In this document: one piece after another, positions 22,052-28,770 of the stretch
Numbering within the stretch: the first letter of the stretch is position 1
Layout: each line of letters opens with the position of its first letter
Virus record (IMG/VR): IMGVR_UViG_3300023202_000288
Location: 1 to 39,983 of that record
DNA: 39,983 nucleotides
Source: a virus
Reading direction: 5' to 3' (one strand)
Program-made: the position numbers and the translations under genes
Notes under the pieces: model-generated
Seen by the model: only the letters and a program-made list of their open reading frames with translations
Database searches by the model: none
What the model was told of the DNA's origin: nothing

Positions 22052-22304
22052 GGCTATTGAGTTTATTTTTACAATCAGTAATTTGCTGTTGGCAGCGTTC
22101 TATGATGGCCAGCTCTTCATCGCGCACCCTGGCCCACTTCATCCATTTCTCATTTGAGAGTTTTTGCCTTAGCCAAAAATTTACCAGCTTCAAACGGTTT
22201 TCGGCTGTTGCTATGCGGCTGCCTGCCTGGTGCATGGCCTTGACGATGTCATCAGTAGTTGTAGCGGCCGTCGTTTCGGTACCTTTTTTAATGTCTTCTG
22301 TCAT
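22020..22304 (-). CDS. Hypothetical helical protein, 94 aa
   Basis: Starts MTEDIKKGTETTAATTTDDI, then two long helices (RIATAENRLKLVNFWLRQKL; VRDEELAIIERCQQQITDCK) that look like an antiparallel coiled coil. The ATG at 22304 was chosen over a GTG 6 bp upstream. It is the second gene in the operon opposed to the repressor, 19 bp after the ribbon-helix-helix gene. Function unknown; small coiled coils at this place may be antirepressors. Confidence 0.5.
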   Translation of the reverse strand: MTEDIKKGTETTAATTTDDIVKAMHQAGSRIATAENRLKLVNFWLRQKLSNEKWMKWARVRDEELAIIERCQQQITDCKNKLNSHGTTGVQEHH

Positions 22305-22323
22305 AAGCACATTTTCATTTCCT

Positions 22324-22530
22324 CTAACTATTCACCTTAAACAAATCAGGATTTTTTTTTGACTCTGAATCCCCGTATTTCTCAAGGTCTTCACCAAAGT
22401 ATTCGGTGAGAAAATTTTCTACTAATTGAGATAAATTAATGGCTCTTTTCTGCTTTAGCTTTTTTATGGCTCTCATCTTCCAAGCTGGCATAGCCACTGT
22501 CAATAACTTTTTGTCTTTAGGTAATGCCAT
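22324..22530 (-). CDS. Ribbon-helix-helix-like regulator, 68 aa
   Basis: The N-terminal strand (KKLLTVAMPAWKMRAIKKLK) and the helix pair (AINLSQLVENFLTEYFGEDL) match the Arc/MetJ ribbon-helix-helix layout: a short strand for DNA contact followed by a helix with INLSQLV. First gene of the minus-strand early operon, starting 115 bp from the divergent CI-like repressor. A Cro-like role in the lytic/lysogenic decision is likely from this position. Confidence 0.6.
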   Translation of the reverse strand: MALPKDKKLLTVAMPAWKMRAIKKLKQKRAINLSQLVENFLTEYFGEDLEKYGDSESKKNPDLFKVNS

Positions 22531-22645
22531 TTTATTGTGGATTTACATGTTAAAATATATATATTTATGTAAAATTATAGCTAATATATGTGTAATGATT
22601 ATAAATTCAAATTAAAAACTATATAAATCGATAAACAACTATATT
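22531..22645. promoter_or_regulatory. Divergent lysogeny-switch promoter/operator region
   Basis: A 115-bp A/T-rich space between the minus-strand early operon and the plus-strand repressor. TTTACAT (22542-22548) and ATGTAAA (22567-22573) form inverted arms 18 bp apart around an alternating AT tract with TATATTTA, a near -7 box on either strand. These are the likely repressor sites. The exact boxes cannot be fixed by eye. Confidence 0.5.
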
Positions 22646-23107
22646 ATGGAAAAAGATTTTAATGGTCGGCTTAAAAAAATACGTTTGAATTTGGGGCTTA
22701 ACCAATCAGAATTTGCGAGCAAGCTTGGTATGCAGCAAGGTTCTTATTCTATGATTGAAAAGGGAAAGAATGGAATAAGTAGTCAATTGCTCAAAAAACT
22801 TACCATTGAATTGAATGTAAATGCGAATTGGTTGATGACAGGTAAAGGAAAAATGTTCAATCAATATTTAGATAAACCTGTTGACAATGGAGCTTTTGGC
22901 AGTGAAGTAGAAAAGCTTTTACGGGATCAGTTGGCTGAAAAGGACAGACAATTACTGGAAAAAGACCGCTATATTGTAGAACTGCTCCGGTTCATCGATC
23001 CAAAGAAACTGGGAAAGTATAGGGTTACTGAATGGAGAGCCGCTGTTAATAACCTGATTCAGGGCGTTAACGGGTTCAGTAACCTGGCAGCAAAACCTGC
23101 TGCATAA
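22646..23107 (+). CDS. CI-like HTH repressor with coiled-coil tail
   Basis: A 153-aa repressor candidate. The N-terminal Cro/CI HTH spans about residues 5-65 (KIRLNLGLNQSEFASKLGMQ, then GSYSMIEKGKNGISSQLLKK). Then comes a small wing (NVNANWLMTGKGKMF) and a coiled coil (about 88-112, EKLLRDQLAEKDRQLLEKDR). No S24/LexA-type peptidase domain is present, so RecA-driven self-cleavage is not expected and induction should use another route. It is divergent from the lytic operon and followed by a long inverted repeat and a terminator. Confidence 0.8.
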   Translation: MEKDFNGRLKKIRLNLGLNQSEFASKLGMQQGSYSMIEKGKNGISSQLLKKLTIELNVNANWLMTGKGKMFNQYLDKPVDNGAFGSEVEKLLRDQLAEKDRQLLEKDRYIVELLRFIDPKKLGKYRVTEWRAAVNNLIQGVNGFSNLAAKPAA

Positions 23108-23108
23108 G

Positions 23109-23168
23109 GCTGTGTTTCAGTACATTCGGTTTAGGATTGTAATCCTTCCGGGTGTACTGAAACACAGC
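23109..23168. repeat. Perfect 16-bp inverted repeat with inner stem
   Basis: GCTGTGTTTCAGTACA (23109-23124) and its exact reverse complement (23153-23168) flank 28 bp that hold a second stem AGGATT/AATCCT (23133-23146). It begins 2 bp after the repressor stop. It lacks a T-run, and a proper terminator follows at 23174. It may be an integrase/attP element, an RNA-stability structure or a small RNA. Confidence 0.7.
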
Positions 23169-23173
23169 TCACC

Positions 23174-23206
23174 AGCCCAAATTTCCTTATTTGGGCTTTA
23201 TTTTTA
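23174..23206 (+). terminator. Intrinsic terminator after repressor
   Basis: AGCCCAAAT, loop TTCCTT, ATTTGGGCT, followed by TTATTTTT. It ends the repressor transcript before the integrase. Confidence 0.75.
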
Positions 23207-23212
23207 CATTCA

Positions 23213-23254
23213 TTTGAGTAAATTGGCGGACTAATTTATTCACCTATACTCAAA
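23213..23254. repeat. Inverted repeat upstream of integrase
   Basis: TTTGAGTA (23213-23220) and TACTCAAA (23247-23254) are 26 bp apart in the 75-bp gap between the terminator and the integrase start. It may be an integrase arm site, an operator, or part of attP. Confidence 0.35.
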
Positions 23255-23280
23255 ATCATTTACTTTATGAAAAGTATCGC

Positions 23281-24444
23281 ATGAATCTCCTATTTTGGCT
23301 GGCCAAGAAAAAGGCCCGGCCAACTGGGGAAGCTCCCATTTACGCAAAAATTCAAGTAAAGGGAAAACGCCCCTCACAATTTGCTACCGGCATCTGGGTA
23401 CAGCCGGAACAATGGTACCCCAAAGGCTTTGGCTTTATTGCCGGAGATGATAACCTAACAAAATCGTGGAATGAGAAGCTGCTTAATATCAGGGCTGATA
23501 TTAATGGCATCTGTAATGACCTGGAGCGTCGTGACCAGGTGATCACCCCTCAGCTGATAAAATACATTTATACAGGCAAAGTAAAAAGCGCTGAGACTTT
23601 GCTTGCGGTGATGAATGTATTTATGCAGCGGAAGAAAAAAGAGAAGGTAGCACGAAATACTGTGAAGAATTACGAAACCCGCATGGGGCATACCGTAAAG
23701 TACCTGGACAAACTGGGCGACCCTAACAGGCTTTGCCATGAGGTTACTATCAACTTTCTGGCAAATTTTGAAGATTACCTCAAATATGAGCTGAATTTTC
23801 ACCAGAGCCATACCAACAAAATTCTACGATTTGTACGACAGGTAATGGATTTGGCGGTGCAAATGGACCTGGTAGACCATAACCCTTTGCTCTCTTATAG
23901 GTTTAAAAAGTTGCCTCCCCGTATAAAAGTGTATTTGGATGAGCAAGAACTAGAGGCAATTGCCAATCATGAGTTTGCGAATTTTCGCCTGGCCAAGGTG
24001 GCCAGGCTGTTTGTATTCCAGTGCTACACTGGCCTGAGCTATGCGGAATTGCGGGGGTTTCGTCGCCACTGGGTGCGCCCGGGTGTGGATGGAAAACTAT
24101 GGATATATGCTGACCGTCAGAAAGTGGCAGGAGCCCAGTGTGTAATACCTCTCTTTCAAAAAGCCCGGGAAATCCTAGAGGCGTTTAACTGGCAATTGCC
24201 ACAGATCAGCAATGGAAACTATAATGCCTACCTGAAAGAAGTGGCTTTTATTACGGGCATAGAAAAGCCGCTGACCACCCATGTAGGCCGTAAAACGTTT
24301 GGTAATATCCTGCTAAACCATGGGGTAAGTTTGGAAGCAATTAGCAGCATGTATGGCCATTCTAATACACGTACTACCCAAAGTTATTACGTGGAGGTAT
24401 CTGAACAACAGATTGCCAGGGAGACGGCACATTTGAATTTTTAG
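23281..24444 (+). CDS. int: Tyrosine recombinase (phage integrase)
   Basis: A 387-aa integrase of the Bacteroidetes type. Residues 1-95 are an ARM-binding domain (NLLFWLAKKKARPTGEAPIY, then WVQPEQWYP). About 105-210 are a SAM-like core-binding domain (TVKNYETRMGHTVKYLDKLG). About 220-385 are the catalytic part: the Arg I position reads CYTGLSYAELRGF, with Ser where classical enzymes have Arg, as in CTnDOT-type integrases; then THVGRKTF (His, Arg), MYGHSNTRTTQSYY with His and the nucleophile Tyr. A five-codon frame ATG AAA AGT ATC GCA TGA overlaps the start (ATGA). It converges on a strong terminator. Confidence 0.9.
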   Translation: MNLLFWLAKKKARPTGEAPIYAKIQVKGKRPSQFATGIWVQPEQWYPKGFGFIAGDDNLTKSWNEKLLNIRADINGICNDLERRDQVITPQLIKYIYTGKVKSAETLLAVMNVFMQRKKKEKVARNTVKNYETRMGHTVKYLDKLGDPNRLCHEVTINFLANFEDYLKYELNFHQSHTNKILRFVRQVMDLAVQMDLVDHNPLLSYRFKKLPPRIKVYLDEQELEAIANHEFANFRLAKVARLFVFQCYTGLSYAELRGFRRHWVRPGVDGKLWIYADRQKVAGAQCVIPLFQKAREILEAFNWQLPQISNGNYNAYLKEVAFITGIEKPLTTHVGRKTFGNILLNHGVSLEAISSMYGHSNTRTTQSYYVEVSEQQIARETAHLNF

Positions 24445-24446
24445 CA

Positions 24447-24493
24447 AAAAAAATCCCGGACGGACCGCTGGGCGGTTCATTCCGGGATTTTTT
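24447..24493. terminator. Strong bidirectional terminator between int and tail-end genes
   Basis: AAATCCCGGA (24451-24460) pairs with TCCGGGATTT (24481-24490), and an inner ACCGC/GCGGT stem sits in the loop. Poly-A and poly-T runs flank both ends. It serves the integrase (plus) and the DUF4468-type gene (minus). Confidence 0.85.
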
Positions 24494-24494
24494 C

Positions 24495-24977
24495 CTACCA
24501 ATCATCTTTAGCTGTAACCGCTTTATTTAGCCCTTCAACCATGCCCGACAAATGGGCGTCCAGCTCTGCCTGCAGTTTGGACGTTGAGCCACGTAAGTTG
24601 CCATTTTTCTTATACACATACTCGGTAATATCTACACCAGCACGGGTAAGGATATTGGTAATGACAATGCGGTATTTACCATTCTTGACGTCTACAGAAA
24701 TATCATGGTAAAAATCAACATCGGTCATCATATAGGTATACTGGTGGATGTACCGCCCACGGATACCATTGGGGGAATTCGACTGAATTACTTCATCAGG
24801 ATGGGCAAAGGCTTTCCCAAACCAATCATACACTTTTGTATGGAGGGTTCCAGCCTCAGTGCCAGCCACCTCCACAACTGCTTCGGCTTTGAGCTGTCCG
24901 GTTTCCGGATCCAGCTCAAAGGATTGCTGGGCATACACTCCCGTACTCACCAGCAATACCAATAATAAGGTTTTCAT
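24495..24977 (-). CDS. Secreted DUF4468-type protein, probable moron
   Basis: A 160-aa protein with a clear Sec signal peptide (MKTLLLVLLVSTGVYAQQ, cut after YAQ or VYA). The mature part has YDWFGKAFAHPDEVIQSNSP and later FYHDISVDVKNGKYRIVITN, the layout of DUF4468 (TBP-like fold), a family found mostly in secreted Bacteroidetes proteins. Upstream starts in this frame would lengthen the N-terminus and spoil the signal. It stands alone with a 120-bp gap before it and a strong terminator after it, next to int. That is a typical place for a lysogenic-conversion gene. Confidence 0.65.
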   Translation of the reverse strand: MKTLLLVLLVSTGVYAQQSFELDPETGQLKAEAVVEVAGTEAGTLHTKVYDWFGKAFAHPDEVIQSNSPNGIRGRYIHQYTYMMTDVDFYHDISVDVKNGKYRIVITNILTRAGVDITEYVYKKNGNLRGSTSKLQAELDAHLSGMVEGLNKAVTAKDDW

Positions 24978-25096
24978 GTTCATCATACATTTTGGAAGCA
25001 ATTTCAGAGAGATATGCAAAAAAACACAGGCTTTTGAAGGCCAAAACATACGCTGTTAAAATTTGAAAAAAATTGCATTCAGGTAAAAGAAAAAAA

Positions 25097-25513
25097 TCAC
25101 CATTTGCTACCGCCAAAAATATGCAATCCTTTGTAAATAAGATGCCTCTTTTTTTTAGGTACTTTTCCTTCCCTGAGCATTCGGCAAAACAGTTTGTTGG
25201 CCTCGGTGCGGTACCAACGGCCGTACAGGCTTTTCCAGGTTCGTGATTCGTCGACAAATATTTGGTGCGCCCCGTACATTTCACCTTTTTGGGCATGAAG
25301 AAAGCTATACAAAATAGTTGCCCCGAGGTGGTCTTGCCAGCGGATGCCTGTACACCAGGTAAGCACGGGGGGAATGCAGGAAGCATTGAACATAAAATAA
25401 GGAGGCACAACAATCCGGAAACGTTCGCCATGGATCCGCCACTCGTAAATGTACGGGTCAGTGATCAACAACAACTCCTTATTTATGGGGTATATGTCTG
25501 GTTCTACTATCAT
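25097..25513 (-). CDS. DUF1353-type phage protein
   Basis: 138 aa. IVVPPYFMFNASCIPPVLTW matches the DUF1353 start (a 'P-x-G/F-x-(T/N)-D/A-x-S-x-P' strand). LGATILYSFLHAQ fits the ALVHDYLY block. YRTEANKLFCRMLREGKVPK is the (a)D-x-x-F-x-x-x-(M/L)-x-x-x-G-V end block. DUF1353 proteins are common at the ends of tail modules; their role is unknown. ATG overlaps the end of the tape-measure gene (ATGA). Confidence 0.6.
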   Translation of the reverse strand: MIVEPDIYPINKELLLITDPYIYEWRIHGERFRIVVPPYFMFNASCIPPVLTWCTGIRWQDHLGATILYSFLHAQKGEMYGAHQIFVDESRTWKSLYGRWYRTEANKLFCRMLREGKVPKKKRHLIYKGLHIFGGSKW

Positions 25514-27951
25514 GCAATATCAGAATCCTGATCGACTTCATTAACTACCTGTAATCCCGCCTGAATATCGCGGGGGTCATTGTTGACCCGCAAGGTGCGT
25601 GGCCAGGCATCCACTTTGTTGGCGTAGGTAAGGAAAGCCTGCATCATGCCCTGCATGGCCTGTGAGGGGTCTGCACCGCCCCCACCACCAGCTGAGGCCG
25701 CAGCCCCGGTAAAACCACCATCAGCAAAGCGTCTCGTGCGTTCACTTTCCAACCAACCTACCACATTGGCATACTGTGGGTCTTCCACCATAGTGCGGGG
25801 TACAACATACTCATTGTGGTGCACCACACCGGCCACCCGCTCCCCTGTGTTGTCAATGAGGTGGCCATGTCCATCCACCCACATGCCCGGCCCCGTGAAA
25901 CCTCCCTGGGCATACTGCACCTGTTTTACCTTACGGACTGCCAAAGCAGAACGCCCAATGGCCAAAGCAGTTTGGAGCGCTCCTGCGATAGGCCCGGCAA
26001 TGGGCCCCAAGGTGGCCACCCCCCGCCAAATGGCCTGAACCTCAGCAATACCCGCAGCGATGATTTTGCCAATTTCAATGCGTTGCAGCTTTTTGGTTGC
26101 TTCCCGCTGGATGCGTTCCTTCTCAGCTTCCAGGCGGGCAATTTCCTGGGCATTCTTCTCCTGGTTTTCCTCGTCTGCAGATAAAATCTCAATGCGTTTA
26201 TCCAAAGCATTCAGACGCTCATCTGTTTCTGTCTGGATTAAATTTGTGTGAAAATCAACAAACTGCCGGGCAATATCCAATCCCTGTTGGCGCAATTCCT
26301 TGATTTTTTCCTGGCGTTTTGCTTCCTCTTCTTCTGCAATTTTAGTTCTTTCTTGATCAATTTGAGCCAGGCGGTTGCTGATGCTCAGTGCTTCGGCTTC
26401 GGTGAGGGTGCCGTTTTCGCGCATCATTTCCAGACGGGCGTTCAGGGTGCTTTGCTCCAGGTCCAACATAGCCAGATCGCGTTCCTCCTCGCTTACCATT
26501 GCCTGGAGGTATTGTTGTTCTATCAACTCTTTTTTGACCGCATCCTCCTCTTCCATATGCTCCAGGTCCATTTCAAATTTTTCCTGCCTTTCTTCTTCTT
26601 CGGCTTCGGCTTTGGCTGATTTGTATTCCTCTTCAAGCAAGTCTTGCTGCTCACGGAAATTGGCAAGGAGTTCGATCCGTTTTTCTTCAGTAAGGGCTTC
26701 ATTGGCCAACAGCTCGTCTTTGTGCCGCTCTATCTCAGCTATTTTGCGTTCATGGGCCACGTTTAGCCCGGCAATTTCTTTATCGATCCCTTCGTCCATC
26801 AGGCTAATACGGAGGTCCTGGATGTTTTGCTCGAGCTTCTGAGAGGCTTTATTAAGTTTTTCGCGCTCGGCCAATATTATTTTTACCCTTTCCTCTTCCT
26901 GTTTTTGTTCTTCTTTCAGGCGTTTTTCACGTTCGGCCGCTGCCTCCCTGGCAGCGGTATTTTCCAGGCTGCGGGCGCTGGCCCTTTTCTTGGCAGCGTC
27001 TGCTTCAAACTGGGTGCGTTCGGCTACCAGCCTGGCCAGCTCCAGTTGATCATCCCGGGAGGTATCGTTAAGGGAATGTTCCATCTCCATTTTCTCAATT
27101 TTCTTGTCGAGAAAATTCTGCTCTAAACTTAATAATTCGTTTTGTGCGGCCTGGGCCTGGCGGGCGGCCTGTATTCTTTCCTGTTCTGATTTAGAAAGGT
27201 CCTGGGCTATTTCCTTGCTGCGGTTGTATTCTACGTTGAGTTCTGCCCGGCGGGTGGTAAGTTCTATTTCTGAACGCTCTATTTGTTTGGTGAGCTGGTC
27301 CAGGCGGGTGCCTGCTTCATATCCACTTTTTATGGCATCTACAGTACCTGTAACAGCATTTTTGGCCCCATCCCCAAGGGTTTTCAAACCTTCCTTGATG
27401 TCGCCATTCATGATCATCGCCAGCCCCTTGAACACAGAGCCGCCAAGTTCCTGCACTACACCGATCATTTTCTGAAAAATGGCACTGAGCGGGCGGGTAA
27501 CTGCGGTTACAGCGTCCATGCCCGACTGGGTGGAGGTGAGCCATTGTACAAGGGAGCCGAGCAAAACCACCAAAGCACCAATGCCAGTGCCTATGATGGC
27601 CCCTTTCAGACCTTTCATGCCCTTAATGGCCCCGCCTACGCCACTGGTTACCCCCTGAAACCTGTTTTTAATGGCGAGCAGCGTACCTCCAAAGGGAACA
27701 AATTGTGCAAAATCTTCGGTAAGGGAGCTTGTCGCCTTTTTCAAACCTTTGGCCTCCTGCTGTACTTCAGACAACTTGCCTTTTACCTTCTTCAGCTCTT
27801 TGCTTTTCTCTACAAACTCCTTGGTGCCGACGGGTAGCTTATCCAGTTGGTTATTCAACAGGGCGACCGTTGCCTTCATCTCCTTGATGCTGGCATTGGC
27901 CTTTTTGCCATCGGCAATGATCTCAATTTTTCGTTGTTCGGAACTAGCCAT
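25510..27951 (-). CDS. Tail tape-measure protein
   Basis: An 813-aa protein that sets tail length and helps DNA entry. Residues 1-70 are coiled coil (MASSEQRKIEIIADGKKANA), then VPFGGTLLAIKNRF and a Gly-rich hydrophobic segment at about 110-140 (IIGTGIGALVVLLGSLVQWL), the usual membrane-insertion region. About 210-620 are nearly all coiled coil, rich in Glu, Gln, Arg. The end is Gly-rich (ADGGFTGAAASAGGGGGADP) with a WVDGHGHLIDNTGERVAGVV module. No lysozyme domain was seen. It is the longest coiled-coil gene in the window, and this size fits a siphovirus. Confidence 0.85.
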   Translation of the reverse strand: MASSEQRKIEIIADGKKANASIKEMKATVALLNNQLDKLPVGTKEFVEKSKELKKVKGKLSEVQQEAKGLKKATSSLTEDFAQFVPFGGTLLAIKNRFQGVTSGVGGAIKGMKGLKGAIIGTGIGALVVLLGSLVQWLTSTQSGMDAVTAVTRPLSAIFQKMIGVVQELGGSVFKGLAMIMNGDIKEGLKTLGDGAKNAVTGTVDAIKSGYEAGTRLDQLTKQIERSEIELTTRRAELNVEYNRSKEIAQDLSKSEQERIQAARQAQAAQNELLSLEQNFLDKKIEKMEMEHSLNDTSRDDQLELARLVAERTQFEADAAKKRASARSLENTAAREAAAEREKRLKEEQKQEEERVKIILAEREKLNKASQKLEQNIQDLRISLMDEGIDKEIAGLNVAHERKIAEIERHKDELLANEALTEEKRIELLANFREQQDLLEEEYKSAKAEAEEEERQEKFEMDLEHMEEEDAVKKELIEQQYLQAMVSEEERDLAMLDLEQSTLNARLEMMRENGTLTEAEALSISNRLAQIDQERTKIAEEEEAKRQEKIKELRQQGLDIARQFVDFHTNLIQTETDERLNALDKRIEILSADEENQEKNAQEIARLEAEKERIQREATKKLQRIEIGKIIAAGIAEVQAIWRGVATLGPIAGPIAGALQTALAIGRSALAVRKVKQVQYAQGGFTGPGMWVDGHGHLIDNTGERVAGVVHHNEYVVPRTMVEDPQYANVVGWLESERTRRFADGGFTGAAASAGGGGGADPSQAMQGMMQAFLTYANKVDAWPRTLRVNNDPRDIQAGLQVVNEVDQDSDIA

Positions 27952-28057
27952 GCCCTAAAATTCACAAATCAAAACCGAATACACGAGGACAAGGCTGTCC
28001 TTGTGGATACAGGGGGAAACGACAATATTAGGAATACTGCCAAAAAATTTTACGACC

Positions 28058-28225
28058 ATGGAAAACCACGAATATGTAATCCTGCTTATTCCAAGGGATT
28101 ATCGCCCATCCATTATGGAAACCCACAGGCTGGTGAAAGGTGAAGAAACCCTTTGGACTGGAACGGAAGCGGAATGCCTCTTTAGAAAGCTAAAACTGGA
28201 AAACCAAAAAAAGAGCTGGGAATGA
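28058..28225 (+). CDS. Small plus-strand gene candidate in tail operon, 55 aa
   Basis: ATG at 28058, TGA at 28225: MENHEYVILLIPRDYRPSIM, then HRLVKGEETLWTGTEAECLF. It fills most of the 280-bp gap 27952-28233 between two minus-strand genes, in which no minus-strand gene was found. Codon choice looks protein-like (many GAA, CTG, ACC). An isolated gene against the direction of its operon could be a moron or an anti-host protein; it might also be chance. Confidence 0.4.
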   Translation: MENHEYVILLIPRDYRPSIMETHRLVKGEETLWTGTEAECLFRKLKLENQKKSWE

Positions 28226-28233
28226 AAGGCGGG

Positions 28234-28641
28234 TTACAAATCGATAACCACCTTGCGCTGTAAACTACCGGCAATGGCCTCAGAGGCAAATCGTCCGTAA
28301 GCATCCCGCATAATGTCGCCAAAGCGGTGGGATTGGTGGGCCACTGCCCGGGTCCAGGGTTTTGCCCTGCGGCCACCCTGCAGCAATTTTTGAAGGCGTA
28401 CCTCATCCTTGGGTACGCCTTTGCCCACGCCAATATCTGGAAAGATGCCGTAATAGTTATACAGCAAGGCAGCCCGGTAGCGGTCGCCTTTTGATATTTC
28501 GTGGATGCTGCCGTGCAGGGTGCGGTACAGCTCGCCGGATTCATGTACGCGGAGCTTTTTGATGCGGGTCCGGATCTCCTTTACCGCAATTTTCAACCAT
28601 TCATCGGCTGATTGTTTGAGGACTTTTTCAGGATTGCTCAT
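28234..28641 (-). CDS. HK97-gp10-like minor tail/head-tail protein
   Basis: 135 aa, basic. The N-terminal helix has DEWLKIAVKEIRTRIKKLRV, followed by SGELYRTLHGSIHE, and a loop YYGIFPDIGVGKGVPKDEV; then RRAKPWTRAVAHQSHRFGDI. The pattern of a tail-terminator/neck protein of the HK97 gp10 group (a helix, an 'SG-L-R-L' strand, a Y-G loop, then R-x-x-P-x-x) is visible. The start at ATG 28641 (MSNPEKVL) was preferred over 28674. It is placed between tape measure and tail hub genes. Confidence 0.55.
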   Translation of the reverse strand: MSNPEKVLKQSADEWLKIAVKEIRTRIKKLRVHESGELYRTLHGSIHEISKGDRYRAALLYNYYGIFPDIGVGKGVPKDEVRLQKLLQGGRRAKPWTRAVAHQSHRFGDIMRDAYGRFASEAIAGSLQRKVVIDL

Positions 28642-28770
28642 ACACGTGCCATGGTTAATATTATGAACAAGCAAATAAGGAAAGAATAAATGAATATCAT
28701 TTCAAATACAGAGTATTCCTTTTGCCCGAAAATCATAGACAAAAAATCATTTAACAAACGCCTCATATTA

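Noticed and set aside
28182-28544. Minus-strand frame overlapping the HK97-gp10-like gene, possible frameshifted tail chaperone
   Set aside because: The in-frame gene has recognisable features, the overlapping one is Cys/Pro-rich nonsense, and no slippery heptamer with following structure was seen.
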